Assembly: GCA_003868215.1 (NCBI GenBank)
Contig: QWDQ01000038.1
Location: 124,001-188,000 of the forward strand
DNA from: Pseudophaeomoniella oleicola
Lineage: Eukaryota; Ascomycota; Eurotiomycetes; Phaeomoniellales; Phaeomoniellaceae
Direction of reading: 5' to 3'
Length of the DNA stretch: 64,000 bases
A program made the position numbers and the translations under genes. Positions 34,652-45,239 of this stretch are shown here, one piece after another (within the stretch, counting starts at the first letter, position 1; every line of letters begins with the position of its first letter). The notes below the pieces were generated by a model that was not told the origin of the DNA, searched no databases, and worked only from the letters and a program-made list of their open reading frames with translations.

Positions 34652-36103
34652 TTATTCTCCTTGCAACAGACTCAAACTCCGAGGCGAATAGCTTTGATCT
34701 TTGTACTTTTTCCCGCTGGCTTTGTCGGAAGAATTGACCTGGGAGTAGGTGCGGTCAATGATTACGGGGAGCATGTCTAGGACTGCTTTGTTGCCCTCGT
34801 AATAGTGGTTGATGAATCCTCCCTGCAGCAATCGTCGGAGGGCGCTGAGACGCGCGAGCTTCCACCATCGGTCGACGTAGATCTCTCCATCTTGATGGAT
34901 GCGGACCACCATGGCGGATCTGTTGTTGATCTGGATACCCCAAGTAGGGTTTTGGATGGCGAGCAGAATGGCAGTAAAGGTTTGGTGGAGATCTCGCTTG
35001 AATCTACGATGGACCTTTTTGGTGGATATGGTGGATATCGCTTCGACTTTCGTTGCTATTTCGTGGGTGTTGTGATATGGTTCGTAGCGTTTCGCGCCTT
35101 GTGCATCATGATTTTCGTCTGGCTCTTCGTCCGACTCATCAGAATCCGTAGATGTTCGACCGCTGTATGCCTTCTCATAGAAAAGAGCAATATTTTCGCC
35201 CGCCGCCAGCTGGACCTCCGGGCTCGCCGAATCTAATTGTTCAGCAAATGCCTCGATGGCATCTTCGCTCTCTGCTTCGACATCATCGATCTGTGTGGCA
35301 AGAAATCCGTAAACTCGAAGTGCTGCAACAACCGTGTCCACGTCGTCTGCAGCGTCGATGAAACTACCGTCAGAAGATATGACTTCCAGAAGAAAAGTCA
35401 TCTGGTCTAGGATTTCATCGTCTCCTCCTCCACCGAAAGAGAGACAATCACCGAGACAGTATATCGCAGCTGCTTTCGTTTTCAACGATGAGGAATCAGA
35501 GATTGTGCGCTTGAGGAGGTTGGATACGGAGTCGTATAGTTCATCGTCCCGAATCGAAATTGCAGTCAAGGCCAGTGCTTTGAGGGCAAATACCGTCTCG
35601 CGCTCACTAGTCTCGGCCTTGATGCTTCTTGCTAAAGTACTGACAAGGTCGGCGACTCGGCCATACAGCATATCTGCCAGTAAATGTGCGGAGACAATGC
35701 GAACATAGGTGGCCAGACAGTCTTCTCTTCCTTTGTTTGTGCTGCCTTTCCGAGCGAGCAGTTCATCTATGCGCTCCGAGAGCTGTGTCCTCAGCGAATC
35801 CGGAGTCGCCTCGTTGAAATCGTCACTGGCCAGAAATTCGTCCACGGAGTTTATGCTGGTGAGAGTATTAGCACTGCTGACAAAACTACAATATATATGC
35901 CCTCACCTGTACGCCGTATCGTCACTGAGAATCCCGCCGTCATCATCGGGGGATGCTGCTCGGCTCTGGTTGCGCGATGTTGGGGATGAACCTGGTTGAG
36001 AAATTGTTCGCGATACCCGGCCTGGAGACTGTCGCGACGCCGCTTTCTTTGAGACCGTTTTCTTTGACTCCAGGGCACGCCGCCGTAGATCTTGATCGTG
36101 CAT
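34652..36103 (-). CDS. Interferon-related developmental regulator (IFRD) family protein
   Basis: Exons 36103-35907 and 35855-34652, joined in phase 2 across a 51-bp intron, encode 466 residues. The first exon is basic and Ser-rich (MHDQDLRRRALESKKTVSKK). From SINSVDEFLASDDFNE on, the protein is an armadillo-like helical array with IDELLARKGSTNKGREDCLA, ALKALALTAISIRDDELYD and AAAIYCLGDCL, typical of IFRD. The C-terminal part has KKVHRRFKRDLHQTFTAIL and WKLARLSALRRLLQGGF, the conserved IFRD end. Animal IFRD1/2 bind ribosomes and act as transcriptional co-regulators. In filamentous fungi the role is not established, so function is inferred from family only. An acidic loop sits at about residue 290. 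Confidence 0.87.
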
Positions 36104-37389
36104 GGTGACGACAAATAATCCGTGACAAAGACGTCGACGATGAGGGAGATGATTAATGACTAAATAGCAGGCAGATCCAAACAGGCCTGTATTCGGGGGG
36201 AGGGGGTTCTGCAGTCGCTATCCCAGTGGTAATGATGCACGTAAAATTGTAGTGTCTTGATGGAACATGAGGTCCATGAATGTCTAATAGATGCGAGATG
36301 TCGACCTGAATGAATCAAATGATTCAAGTGAATAGTCCTCTGACAGCACAAGATGCGTTGTGTTCTAGTGACCACCAACAAAGGTCCTGTATATGTAGGT
36401 AGAGGATGGATTTCTGCCTTCTTCTCTTTTCGTGCGGTGAATCGGATCTTCTCAGAGGATAAGGCAGGGTAAGACAAGGCAAGGTAAAGGCAACGGGTAA
36501 AGTAAGTATGTGATGGAAGAGACCTCAACCCATAGAAAAACCAATAATAATACAACGTCACATGTGGATCACTGCCGACGCCTTTTTTCATTGCCCCGCG
36601 ATTTACTGAAGTATTCAACTAATTAATACCTTACCTAGGTCATCTCTTGAATAGGTAGGATGTTGTAACTCTAGATCTCTCTCTTCTCTCTCTCTTCACG
36701 CAATCACTCACTACAATAGTTCTCTTCAGTCTTCTGTGACAGCCATGCCGTCTCCCTCCTTCGAGCTGAGTTGATTTCCTACTGCTTAGTCTCTGTATTG
36801 CTACAAATCAGCAAGTGCTGCCCGAGTCGTATCGACTGCTGACAATACCTTAGCCGCCTGATCACACGCTAAGAGATGGGCGAGGCGTCGGGATGTGCCG
36901 TCTCCCAAACACCACCACTTCTTAGGCTTGACTTGTTCAAACATATCGACAACGTGATATCTTCATAGGACAAGATCATCGGTGAATTATGAACCCATGT
37001 CCGCTTTAATGTGACAGCAGCATCCGTTACCCTATTCTCATGTCTTTGATATACATACGTAGATGCCTTATATACCCGTTGAAGTGATCCTGGTAATAGA
37101 TGTCGCGAAAGGTGCCATCTAGAATCTCGGGCTAGACCGGTACTTTTCACTTGAATGATGGTGCCGACAATCTTGCTGCCACAGACTCGACACACGTACT
37201 CCCATCCTAAGTACCCAGACTCTGTATCGACAACAGTACGGCCTTTGTCTCCAGAGCTCGAGCGTAATCATGGTACTCGTCAGGTTGTATATTGACTTTG
37301 CGAGGCTGCAGAGTATCTTAATTTGTTAAATCTGGCACACGGGCCTCTGTCGTCGTTTAGACATACTCATCAGAACCCTGGGGAAAGCT
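36104..37389. other. Intergenic with a possible zinc-finger fragment
   Basis: It holds the IFRD-like promoter and the MFS transporter 3' end. A CT-rich tract lies at 36672-36700 and an ACCTTACCTAGG motif at about 36631. A minus-strand frame at 36869-37270 is described separately. Confidence 0.5.
36869..37270 (-). pseudogene. Possible C2H2-finger-like gene fragment
   Basis: An open minus-strand frame without a clear ATG reads YLGWEYVCRVCGSKIVGT, continues to SRWHLSRHLLPGS and stops at 36869. Cys-x2-Cys-x22-His-x3-His fits a loose C2H2 spacing. No partner exon with proper splice sites was found, and an upstream in-frame TGA lies near 37272. It could be an exon of an unannotated gene, a relic or chance. 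Confidence 0.22.
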
Positions 37390-38842
37390 TTAAATCCACC
37401 GCACCAACTTTCTACATCTCAAAGCGATACTCCATCCTCCCAGAAGTGTTGACAAACCCGTGTACAGGATCAAAGGGCCATATGTGGTGCCGTACGCGAA
37501 CTTACCGATCCCAGCTCCATCGCCGACTTTCAGGAGCTGAACACCCGCAAGGCCACCACTGATGTAGCCAATGCCCCTTGCGCCATTTAGTAGTCCATAT
37601 ATCATGCCGGTATCGATCGCTTCGTTCCGATCTACTGCCGCTTTCTCCATCTCCTTGATCACGCCGCCCCATGTAGCGCTGTAGCCGCCGGCGAAGAAAC
37701 CGTAGGTCAAGGTGAAAACCACAAGGAGTACCATGCTGTGAGCTGATGCGCTTGCGAGGCCCCATAGTAAGAATGTTGCGAGAGCGGAACTAAGGGCTGA
37801 GATGAAGGTGGTGGATGCAGCAGAAAGTGGCATGCGTTTGTTGTCAGAGAGCAAGCCAAAGAATGCACTAGAGACGATACCCGGCAAATTGAAAAGTGTC
37901 AAAAGGAGTGTGGAGGAGGTGGCTGAAAGGGAGGTTATGGAATGTGCGTAGGTGTTCAGGTATGTCTGCGGGATGCCATAACCAGAGCTTTGGAATATTA
38001 TGGCGATGCTGTAGATGTAGAAGGTGCGGTGACGGAGGAAATCCCAGGGGATCTTGCGCGGACGGTAGGATGCCGAAGGTGGCATCGACGGAGGATGAAT
38101 AGGCATCAGGAAGACAGCAAATAAGCTGGTTCCGGCTACTGTAGCTGTCCAGACTCTCATGGTGGTGCGGAAGCCGTAGCGGTCAAGGAGAGCCTGCACA
38201 AGGAATGGGCAGAAGGAACCGGTAACATTTTTGGAGGAGAGAACAATACCGTATGCAACAGCACGGTTGCTGGCAGAGAAGTACTCGCTCAGAGAGAGGG
38301 TTGTAGGGCTGTATAGAAGGGCACAGCCAAGAGAGGCTAGGACACCTTGCGTGGCGACGAGATGCCAGACGTCCGTGCTGAAGGAGGAAAGGAGAAAGCT
38401 GACGCACGTGATCAAGACACCGCACAGAGCTGTTGTTCTACGAAAGCGGGCCCATCGACGACTGAAAGCTGCGAAGAGAAAGGGCATAGAAAGATACATG
38501 ACTCCATTCGAGGTTGTGCCAATGACACCAACGATGTTCTTGTTGCCATGGAACGACCAATGGCTCAGATAATATTCTTGAAATATTCCATATGTCATGG
38601 CAAAGCCTATAACAATGAATGAGCTATCCGACGAAAAACGTGGTTTGCCTACCCCAGATTGGCAGTTGAAGGATCGAGCATCCCACGAGAACAGCAAGTC
38701 TCCTTTTGCTTGAGTTTAATCTCATACTGTCCGAGTGAGACGGAGCGAGACTGTGTGTTTCGTGACCAGCCTCGTCCATTGCGGCCTCACTCTCAGGCAA
38801 GCCCTGTAAAGTGTACAGCTGGTGACCGTCCTCTCGTGACAT
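37390..38842 (-). CDS. MFS transporter, monocarboxylate (MCT/MCH) type
   Basis: Exons 38842-38653 and 38606-37390, joined in phase 1 across a 46-bp intron, encode 468 residues. After a hydrophilic N-terminus of about 45 residues there are about 12 hydrophobic segments. The first spans the intron (LAVLVGCSILQLPIWG then FAMTYGIFQEYY). MCT-like features are the YGIFQEYY segment after helix 1, SLGCALLYSPTTLSLSEYF and the Arg/Lys-rich central loop (PRKIPWDFLRHRTFYIYS). GMIYGLLNGARGIGYISGGL is in helices 10-11. Such proteins move monocarboxylates or related organic acids across the plasma membrane. In fungi many substrates are unknown. No neighbouring metabolic gene hints at the substrate. Confidence 0.85.
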
Positions 38843-39705
38843 CTTGTTATATCGTCAGATGATTATGACAGCGCGACCCAGAATGTAGATTGATCACTGG
38901 CGTCCGACGGTCTTCAATTCTGGGATTGTACCGCACTATGGATAAGTCATTGTGTTGATGCGCAACATCGGCGCTTGAGCCGGATGACGTCAGGTTCTTG
39001 GCGCAAGGCATTCGGTGACCGTCCAATGGCAGCTGTACTTTTCGTCTACATCGACACCTAATACCTATCGTAGTAAATATCATCCGTCGTCGTCGTCGAG
39101 AAACATCACCTTGTCCCTTCTGGGTCCTCTCCCTTTCCACCTAGTATCATCTGTTGGTCGGATAGGATTGACAGCCTTGAAATAGATGAACACGAAGAGT
39201 TTCCTTGGCGTAGATGGATACTCGACGGCTCCACTGAGGAACCAGTTCTTTGGGAATGGGCATGCTATTCTACCTTTCGCTGAACACGGAACGAACGTGT
39301 GTCTCGAAGACAGACTGTAGATAGAACCCCCAAGTTGCGGTGGTTTATTGAAAGTCTATGATAAATACATAGATGTGTGATGTTATTTAACACCGATTTT
39401 CCGACATCTGCCGAGATATGGCACCTGCCATACTCAGCTGTAAGACTCTGTTCACAGTCTCGCCCGATGACCTGACGCAAGTGGTAACACAATAATGATA
39501 CAATGAGGTTGTTCGTCATTCTCGTCCTCGTATTCAACACAGTGCATACAACAAGAACACGCAGTGTCCAATGCTTGTATGCCAAGGGGTATAGTATAAG
39601 GGTAATGAAAATAGAAATGTTGGAACATAGATCGTAGAGATTTAACGTGATCGCGTAATGGCACCAGCCGTAAGAGAAGTAGTTTCTTCTGACGAACGAC
39701 TCAGA
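38843..39705. other. Intergenic, no convincing gene
   Basis: It lies between the atypical kinase 3' end and the MFS start, both on the minus strand. Overlapping short frames only. Confidence 0.55.
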
Positions 39706-41109
39706 TCAGGGTTGTTGCTTCTTCGTCGGCTCTGCACCTCTAGCCTTCTCCCTGACAATGTCAGCCCACGTAGCTGCGTCCACCCTCCCCAGTCCATCCT
39801 TCAGGACCGCTCGTTCGAGCACCTGCTCAACGGTTCCGAATCTTGGGATGCATTCTCCACTAGGGCCGTTCCTTGCGAAATCAATAACATTCCAGCCTTG
39901 GCTTGCCATTGCTTGACGCTGGAACGTGTTTGTAGACGGATAGACGTCCAAATCTCCTGTAGCAGCGACCAAGGTAGAAACGGCCAATGAGAAGACATCG
40001 GAAGCGGCGGTGGGTACTGAATTGGGATCACGAAGGACCGAAGCTTGAAGAAGTTCTGGAGCTGTATATTCGAGGGTTAGAGCGGAAAGAGCGGCGGGAG
40101 AACGGAGGCGAGAGTCGGGTAGGACAGAGGTAGATGAGGAAAAGTCGATCAACAGAGGTGTATAGGGGAATGAGAGAATTGAGTCTTGTTCGATTTGCTC
40201 CTGGTCTTCTGAATCCAATGAGACCAAGGACGTTGGTTTAAGGAGGATGTTATGAGGTTTGATGTCTCCATGTACGATGCCTGCAAGTTCGTGTAGCCAC
40301 TTCAGTGAATCAATGAGTTGAGTAGTTAGCGATAACCAGATGGCTTCATTGCCAACAACTGGCGCGGTCCGAGTGTGACCCGTATACGTTGAACGTATCT
40401 TCAGGGCTCGATTCGTGATATAGTCTGACAAGCTTAAGGGGATGGCGGACATCACTATCGATCCGGTTGTTAGGATATATCCGTGGAAAGGGACCACATG
40501 TTTCTCTGATTCTCGCGTCTGGGCGAGATGTGTCAAGATTCTTGCTTCGCTATGGATAATCTTATGACCATCTCCCCTGTGAGGTGTCTTGACCGCCACT
40601 ACCAGCGATGAGGAAGACATTGACTGTCGTCTCGTTATAGTAAGTTCGTCTTCCAGGGGAGCATGAACGGGATGCGAAACGGCTTTATAGACCGTGCTCC
40701 AAGCACCAGACCCAAATTGGGAGGGTCTGCCGGAACGATCTCGTACAATCTCTAGCTCGTGTGGATATGCAAGGATCGAAGGGTTGTCGAAAGAGCCTTC
40801 TACAGCTGCATGCGCGTCGTGGTGTGCACACGTAGCAATATTGAGACCTAAGGTCAGAGTTGACGGGTGCGCTAGCAACGCAACAGCATCCATGTGATCC
40901 TCCGTTGAATTGAGGCCCTCAGACTGGTGCCTGACCAAAGGCGAAGCGGGCGGCGTCAATGGGGTTCGCAAGTCCGACAGTCTAGTCTTTTGCGAATTGG
41001 CAACCTCGAGATCGACCTTATGTTGTGCGGATGACATCGGTGGTGAACTCAGGGTTCTGTCCAGCATGGTCGGCCTTATCGGCGTGGCTTGGTAGAGTAT
41101 ATACGACAT
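39706..41109 (-). CDS. Atypical protein kinase-like protein (HGD, DFS)
   Basis: Single exon, 467 residues. The N-terminal 110 residues are low-complexity (LRTPLTPPASPLV). The kinase domain runs from about residue 125: glycine loop FGSGAWSTVYKA, VAVKTP Lys, a Glu in SEARILTHL, HGDIKPHNILL in place of HRD, IDFSSSTSV in place of DFG, and APELLQASV as the APE motif. ASDVFSLAV matches the subdomain IX DxxxLG segment. The metal-binding Asp (D of DFS), catalytic Asp (D of HGD) and Lys are all kept, so it may be active despite the Gly loss. I do not recognise a named orthologue. The TPxS/TPPxSP stretch near residue 50 is a plausible phosphosite cluster. Confidence 0.75.
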   Translation of the reverse strand: MSYILYQATPIRPTMLDRTLSSPPMSSAQHKVDLEVANSQKTRLSDLRTPLTPPASPLVRHQSEGLNSTEDHMDAVALLAHPSTLTLGLNIATCAHHDAHAAVEGSFDNPSILAYPHELEIVRDRSGRPSQFGSGAWSTVYKAVSHPVHAPLEDELTITRRQSMSSSSLVVAVKTPHRGDGHKIIHSEARILTHLAQTRESEKHVVPFHGYILTTGSIVMSAIPLSLSDYITNRALKIRSTYTGHTRTAPVVGNEAIWLSLTTQLIDSLKWLHELAGIVHGDIKPHNILLKPTSLVSLDSEDQEQIEQDSILSFPYTPLLIDFSSSTSVLPDSRLRSPAALSALTLEYTAPELLQASVLRDPNSVPTAASDVFSLAVSTLVAATGDLDVYPSTNTFQRQAMASQGWNVIDFARNGPSGECIPRFGTVEQVLERAVLKDGLGRVDAATWADIVREKARGAEPTKKQQP

Positions 41110-42623
41110 CGTTCCAGTAGGGGCCAGGAACTCCCACAGTTCTAGTAGGAGATCTTATAGCGAGTCCCCAGAAGAAATATGGGTTATAGACACGCGACTC
41201 GATCAAGGAATAAAGGGAGAGAGAGAGGTGCTGAGGAAGAGGAGGTTCAAGAGATCTTAGAGACGCGAGCCAGCGGTCACCACCAACGCCGTTAGACTCA
41301 TCTTGGGAAACCTTGACGATGTCATTGGGGGTTTGAGAGGAACGGGAGAAGTGTAGAGCAAAGGAATATGAAAGATAACGGCAATAGGCGCGGGACCGTG
41401 AAAAGTTAAGAAGAGACGGAGCGTGAACCATTTTGCTTTCATAGTGTCCAATTAGGGAGATTACCGACTACTTTAGGTGCGTTTACCTTAATTCAGCCCA
41501 ACGGACTCTAACCCGCAGCGGAAAAGGAAGATGAACGACGGTAAGGTCATATGAGGATCCATCACAGGGAGAGGAGATGTCTGATTGACCAAGCATAGCA
41601 TCGCTATGTTTGTATCCCTTGTATGTTTTCGAATCGTCTACCATAGATCTTTCAGTGAGGACAATGTTTCCTTGTACTGTATGGCAGGAGAAAATCGGCA
41701 CAGAAACTCAGTTCTCAAAGGCCGGTGAACGTGGCAAGTGGGCAATCCCTCATTGATCAGGACGACTCGGCGATGAGGATAACTTAGGCTTTCGGTCACT
41801 CAAGCGAAAAAGGCGAAGGAGAGAAAGAGAAAAGGCAAAGATTAATTACTACGTTACCAACTTGGGTTCAAGATCTGCCGACGATTGACCTTTTTCCCCA
41901 TTTATTACGCCGATGTTCCGATCGCATAAGGTCGCCCCCCCAAAAGTATCATCTTCATGTCACACAAAGACAAAGAACACGAATCCGACCCCAAGACTTG
42001 GATTTATGTTCGGCACTGTCTTGCATTGGTCGACCGGTAGAGTTGTCAAAAGGGAACCATGGCCATGCTCCCGAAGGAGACGACTGCGCGACGGGGAACA
42101 ACGCGTTATCCAAGGACCATCGCCTACGATCCTAACCAATTCAGAAGCATGAGAGTAATCTGTAGTTAAGCGATCGATGAGACAATTATCGTCAGAGTTC
42201 CGGGAATTGCAAGGAAACACAGCCTGTCAACAGCCGTCAACGCCTGGTTAGGTAGCATCGACAGTTCGTAGAAGAAATATGTGTACTATGGGTGATGTGG
42301 TGCATTGCAAGAGATCCAGTTCCTCACGTCAGGGTCTGCTTTCAACAAGCCACCATCTTTCTCAAAAGGCTTCATGGCAACGGAATACGCATTAGAGAAA
42401 GCTCGAAGATATGAAAAGTAGAATACACATTTCCCCGTAAAACACCCCCAATTTTCACGCCCTGCAATCCAAAATGAAAAGAGACTTTGCCTGCTTCGTT
42501 GAGTGATCACTCCAAAATTGCAAGCGCTTATCTGTTCAGCAACTGAAAGCAACTTCGCCTTAGCACCGCCATCTGCATCATGCCAAGAGGACGACTACGT
42601 TTTGCCGTGTCACGTTTCCCACC
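41110..42623. other. Intergenic, no convincing gene
   Basis: 1.5 kb between the NBR1 3' end and the kinase start, both on the minus strand. Open frames at 41018-41701 and 41913-42552 overlap shadows and match no family. Confidence 0.5.
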
Positions 42624-45239
42624 TTATTGGACAGCCTTTTGAGCCTCGGTGAGAAACTCCTCGTCACTGGCATCGAGGATATCGTATTCCTCATCGGTCA
42701 AGAACCCATCCTCGGTTTCGTCGTCATCCAGTTCCAGAGACTCAACATCGTCAAGCAGCTCCTCAATCACCGAGCGAGGGGCAGCTACAGATGTTGGTGC
42801 TCCTGTACCTTCACTTTGAGCTCCTTCATGTACGCTGGCCACAGGTGACTCTTTGTCGAGCTTAGGGAAGATCATAGTAGATCCCTCCTGTGCTTTACTA
42901 GACTCCTCATCCGCTTCTTCGTTGACCGAGGGAGCAACGTAGCTTGGCGTTGCCTTGTAATCTTCTTTCGGTGTAGAGCGGACACTAACATCACACCACA
43001 ATTTGTGACCAAATGGAGTGCCATCGGGTCCCTTAAGCCGCCAGTAAGAAATGATACGACCGTCTTTGGAAGGTGTCTTGAGACCGATCTTGAAGTCGAA
43101 CGATTCCCCTGCTTTGACTGGCACTTGGGTAAGATTGGTTTCAGTCGCTTCATAGATAGTCGACACGCTTGAGGGGTGTTTGGTATCAACGTTCAGCATC
43201 CAATCACCACCAGTAAAGCGAACGCTGCAACCAGCAGGCCACGTCTCCGGACCAGGATTGTTCATGGTCCAGACTTGCGTGAAGACGTTATCAGGTGGAA
43301 GTGTGGTACCATCAGCTACAGCATCGGCCACGAAACGAGCATCGAGGTCGGCAACCTTAGCTGGCTTGGTAATAGGTTCAACTGGAATTGGCTTGAAGTC
43401 GGCCATTGTCTGGACTTGCGTAGCGGCATTGGTAGATTTAGCTACGGGGGTCGTCTCCGTTGCTGCCGTCTTCACCGACCTAGTTGCGGGGGCGTCCGAA
43501 CTTGTGATAGCCTCCGGAAGGCGATCGCCCAAGCGCTGGAGCTTTTCTCCGTTGGCTTTCTCCCCAACAGTAGTGACAGAGACCTGCTTGACAGGTGTCT
43601 TGAATTTGATCAGAGGATGAGTGCGGTTATGCTGATGGGTTGGGATGGCTTCACAATTGGCGCAGAAGTCTGTGTCATGGCAGATTGCACACTTGTATCG
43701 AATGCCACGGATGTAACTGCGACGAGCCTTGCCTTTGCACAAGGGCCCATCACAGTAGATTCCAAAGTGCACCTCGGAAAGGGCATTGGGCTCCGCAAGC
43801 GGCTCGTACAATGGTGCGAAGCGGTGACCCGAGTGGTTACGATTAGCCTCTCCGATACAGTTGGCGCAATAATCGAAATCAGGGCAATTGAGGCATTTGT
43901 GGCGCACCCCAAGGATAGCCTACAGATGTCATTAGCTACACGTCAAATTCAGAGTTCGAGGGCTTATACATACCTTATCACAGCCATCACAGATAGCATC
44001 GTGGGAGGTATTACGGCCAGGCTTGCAGAGAGCTGTCACCAGTGGATCACGGGCAGACTTCTCGAGTGGGACGAATGTGTGAGATGGATTGTGGCCGTGT
44101 TGATTTCCAATCAAGCAGCTTTCGCACAGATCGAAGTCATAGCAGTCAGTGCATGATACAAACTCAGAATTAGGAAATTCTATGAAATTGTCAGTAACAG
44201 AATCTTGAAAATGGGTTTATATTGCTCACCGCCAATGCAGGAGTTGCAGGTTCGCTCGACTGCATAGTTGCAGATGGCTGATGCCAGTTCGGCCTTCGTC
44301 GCAGACGTAGCCTCCATCATGGGTTCAGCCTTGACTTCATCCTGAGATTCGATTTCATGTTCAATGACCGTTTCCTTCTTAGGTGCGATAATCTGAGTGG
44401 TACTACTGACAACCCGGCCGTTTTGGAGAGATCTCTTGATCAGCCAGTGACCGTCACCTCCGCAATGCACATCGGTTGCCACGCATTGCATGCAAAGGTC
44501 GAAGTCACCATCATCACAAACACTGCAGTGGTAGTGATCCCCAGGGATAGAGTTGCCACAGTTGTTACAGTCAATGCAAAAGACGCTGGTTGGGAAGTCC
44601 TGGAAAATAGGAGATACACTAGGAAGAGCAGAGGCACTATCCGTCTGTTTGGCGGGTTCGACAAGTGTCTCTGTTGTGGTATTGGGAAATACCGTCTCTT
44701 TCAAAGTGGTCCTATCAGACTCAATGGCTGATGGCACAGGATCAAGAACGGTCTCGAGGTATGTCGATCGTGGTCGGGCTTCTTTGATGTCTGTAATTTC
44801 GGTATTGTCCCGTGCAACTTCAGTCTCGTGTGTATTGTCAACGGCCGTAGCTCTGATGCGGAGCTTCAACTTTGCCTTTGCTGCACGGTAAAGTTGCTTG
44901 TAGATGGCGGGATTGTTACTGTCGAGCGTAACGTACGAAGCTGCGGAGTCGGAGTAACGTTCGAAGATGACTTGAGCATCATAACGGACACCAAGCAAGG
45001 ACCGAAGCTATTGATGTCAACGGTCAGTAATCGTCTCTATTTCTGCGGCGGTTTCATATCAAGAGGGTATCATCATGACTGGTTGAAAGAGGCAGGCATA
45101 CCTTGTCTGGGAAGACATTAGCACCCAGGGCTCTCAAGGCAAGCTTGAAGCGACGATTAGTGCCATCAAAGGCGACCTTTACTGTTACGAAAGTAGTATC
45201 AGGATTGACGGGCATATTGTTTGAGGTCTGCGCTGCCAT
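42624..45239 (-). CDS. NBR1: NBR1-type selective autophagy receptor
   Basis: Exons 45239-45102, 45007-44230, 44179-43974 and 43919-42624 encode 805 residues. All introns are GT-AG and phases match. An N-terminal PB1-like domain spans residues about 15-100 (TFVTVKVAFDGTNRRFKLAL). Four ZZ zinc fingers follow: about 190-240 (CIDCNNCGNSIPGDHYHCSV), 300-355 (DFDLCESCLIGNQHGHNPSH), 368-413 (CLNCPDFDYCANCIGEANRN) and 433-480 (YKCAICHDTDFCANC). The FW (NBR1 central) domain is at about 565-680, with FTQVWTMNNPGPETWPAGCS and GRIISYWRLKGPDG. Near the C-terminus an acid-flanked EEYDILDASDEEF contains a LIR (Y-x-x-L). Fungal NBR1 proteins link ubiquitin or vacuolar hydrolase cargo to Atg8. The start is set by MAAQTSNN, just before the PB1 domain. 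Confidence 0.94.

Noticed and set aside
43176-44156. 326-codon + frame over NBR1
   Set aside because: Long but antisense to ZZ and FW domains with good splice support.
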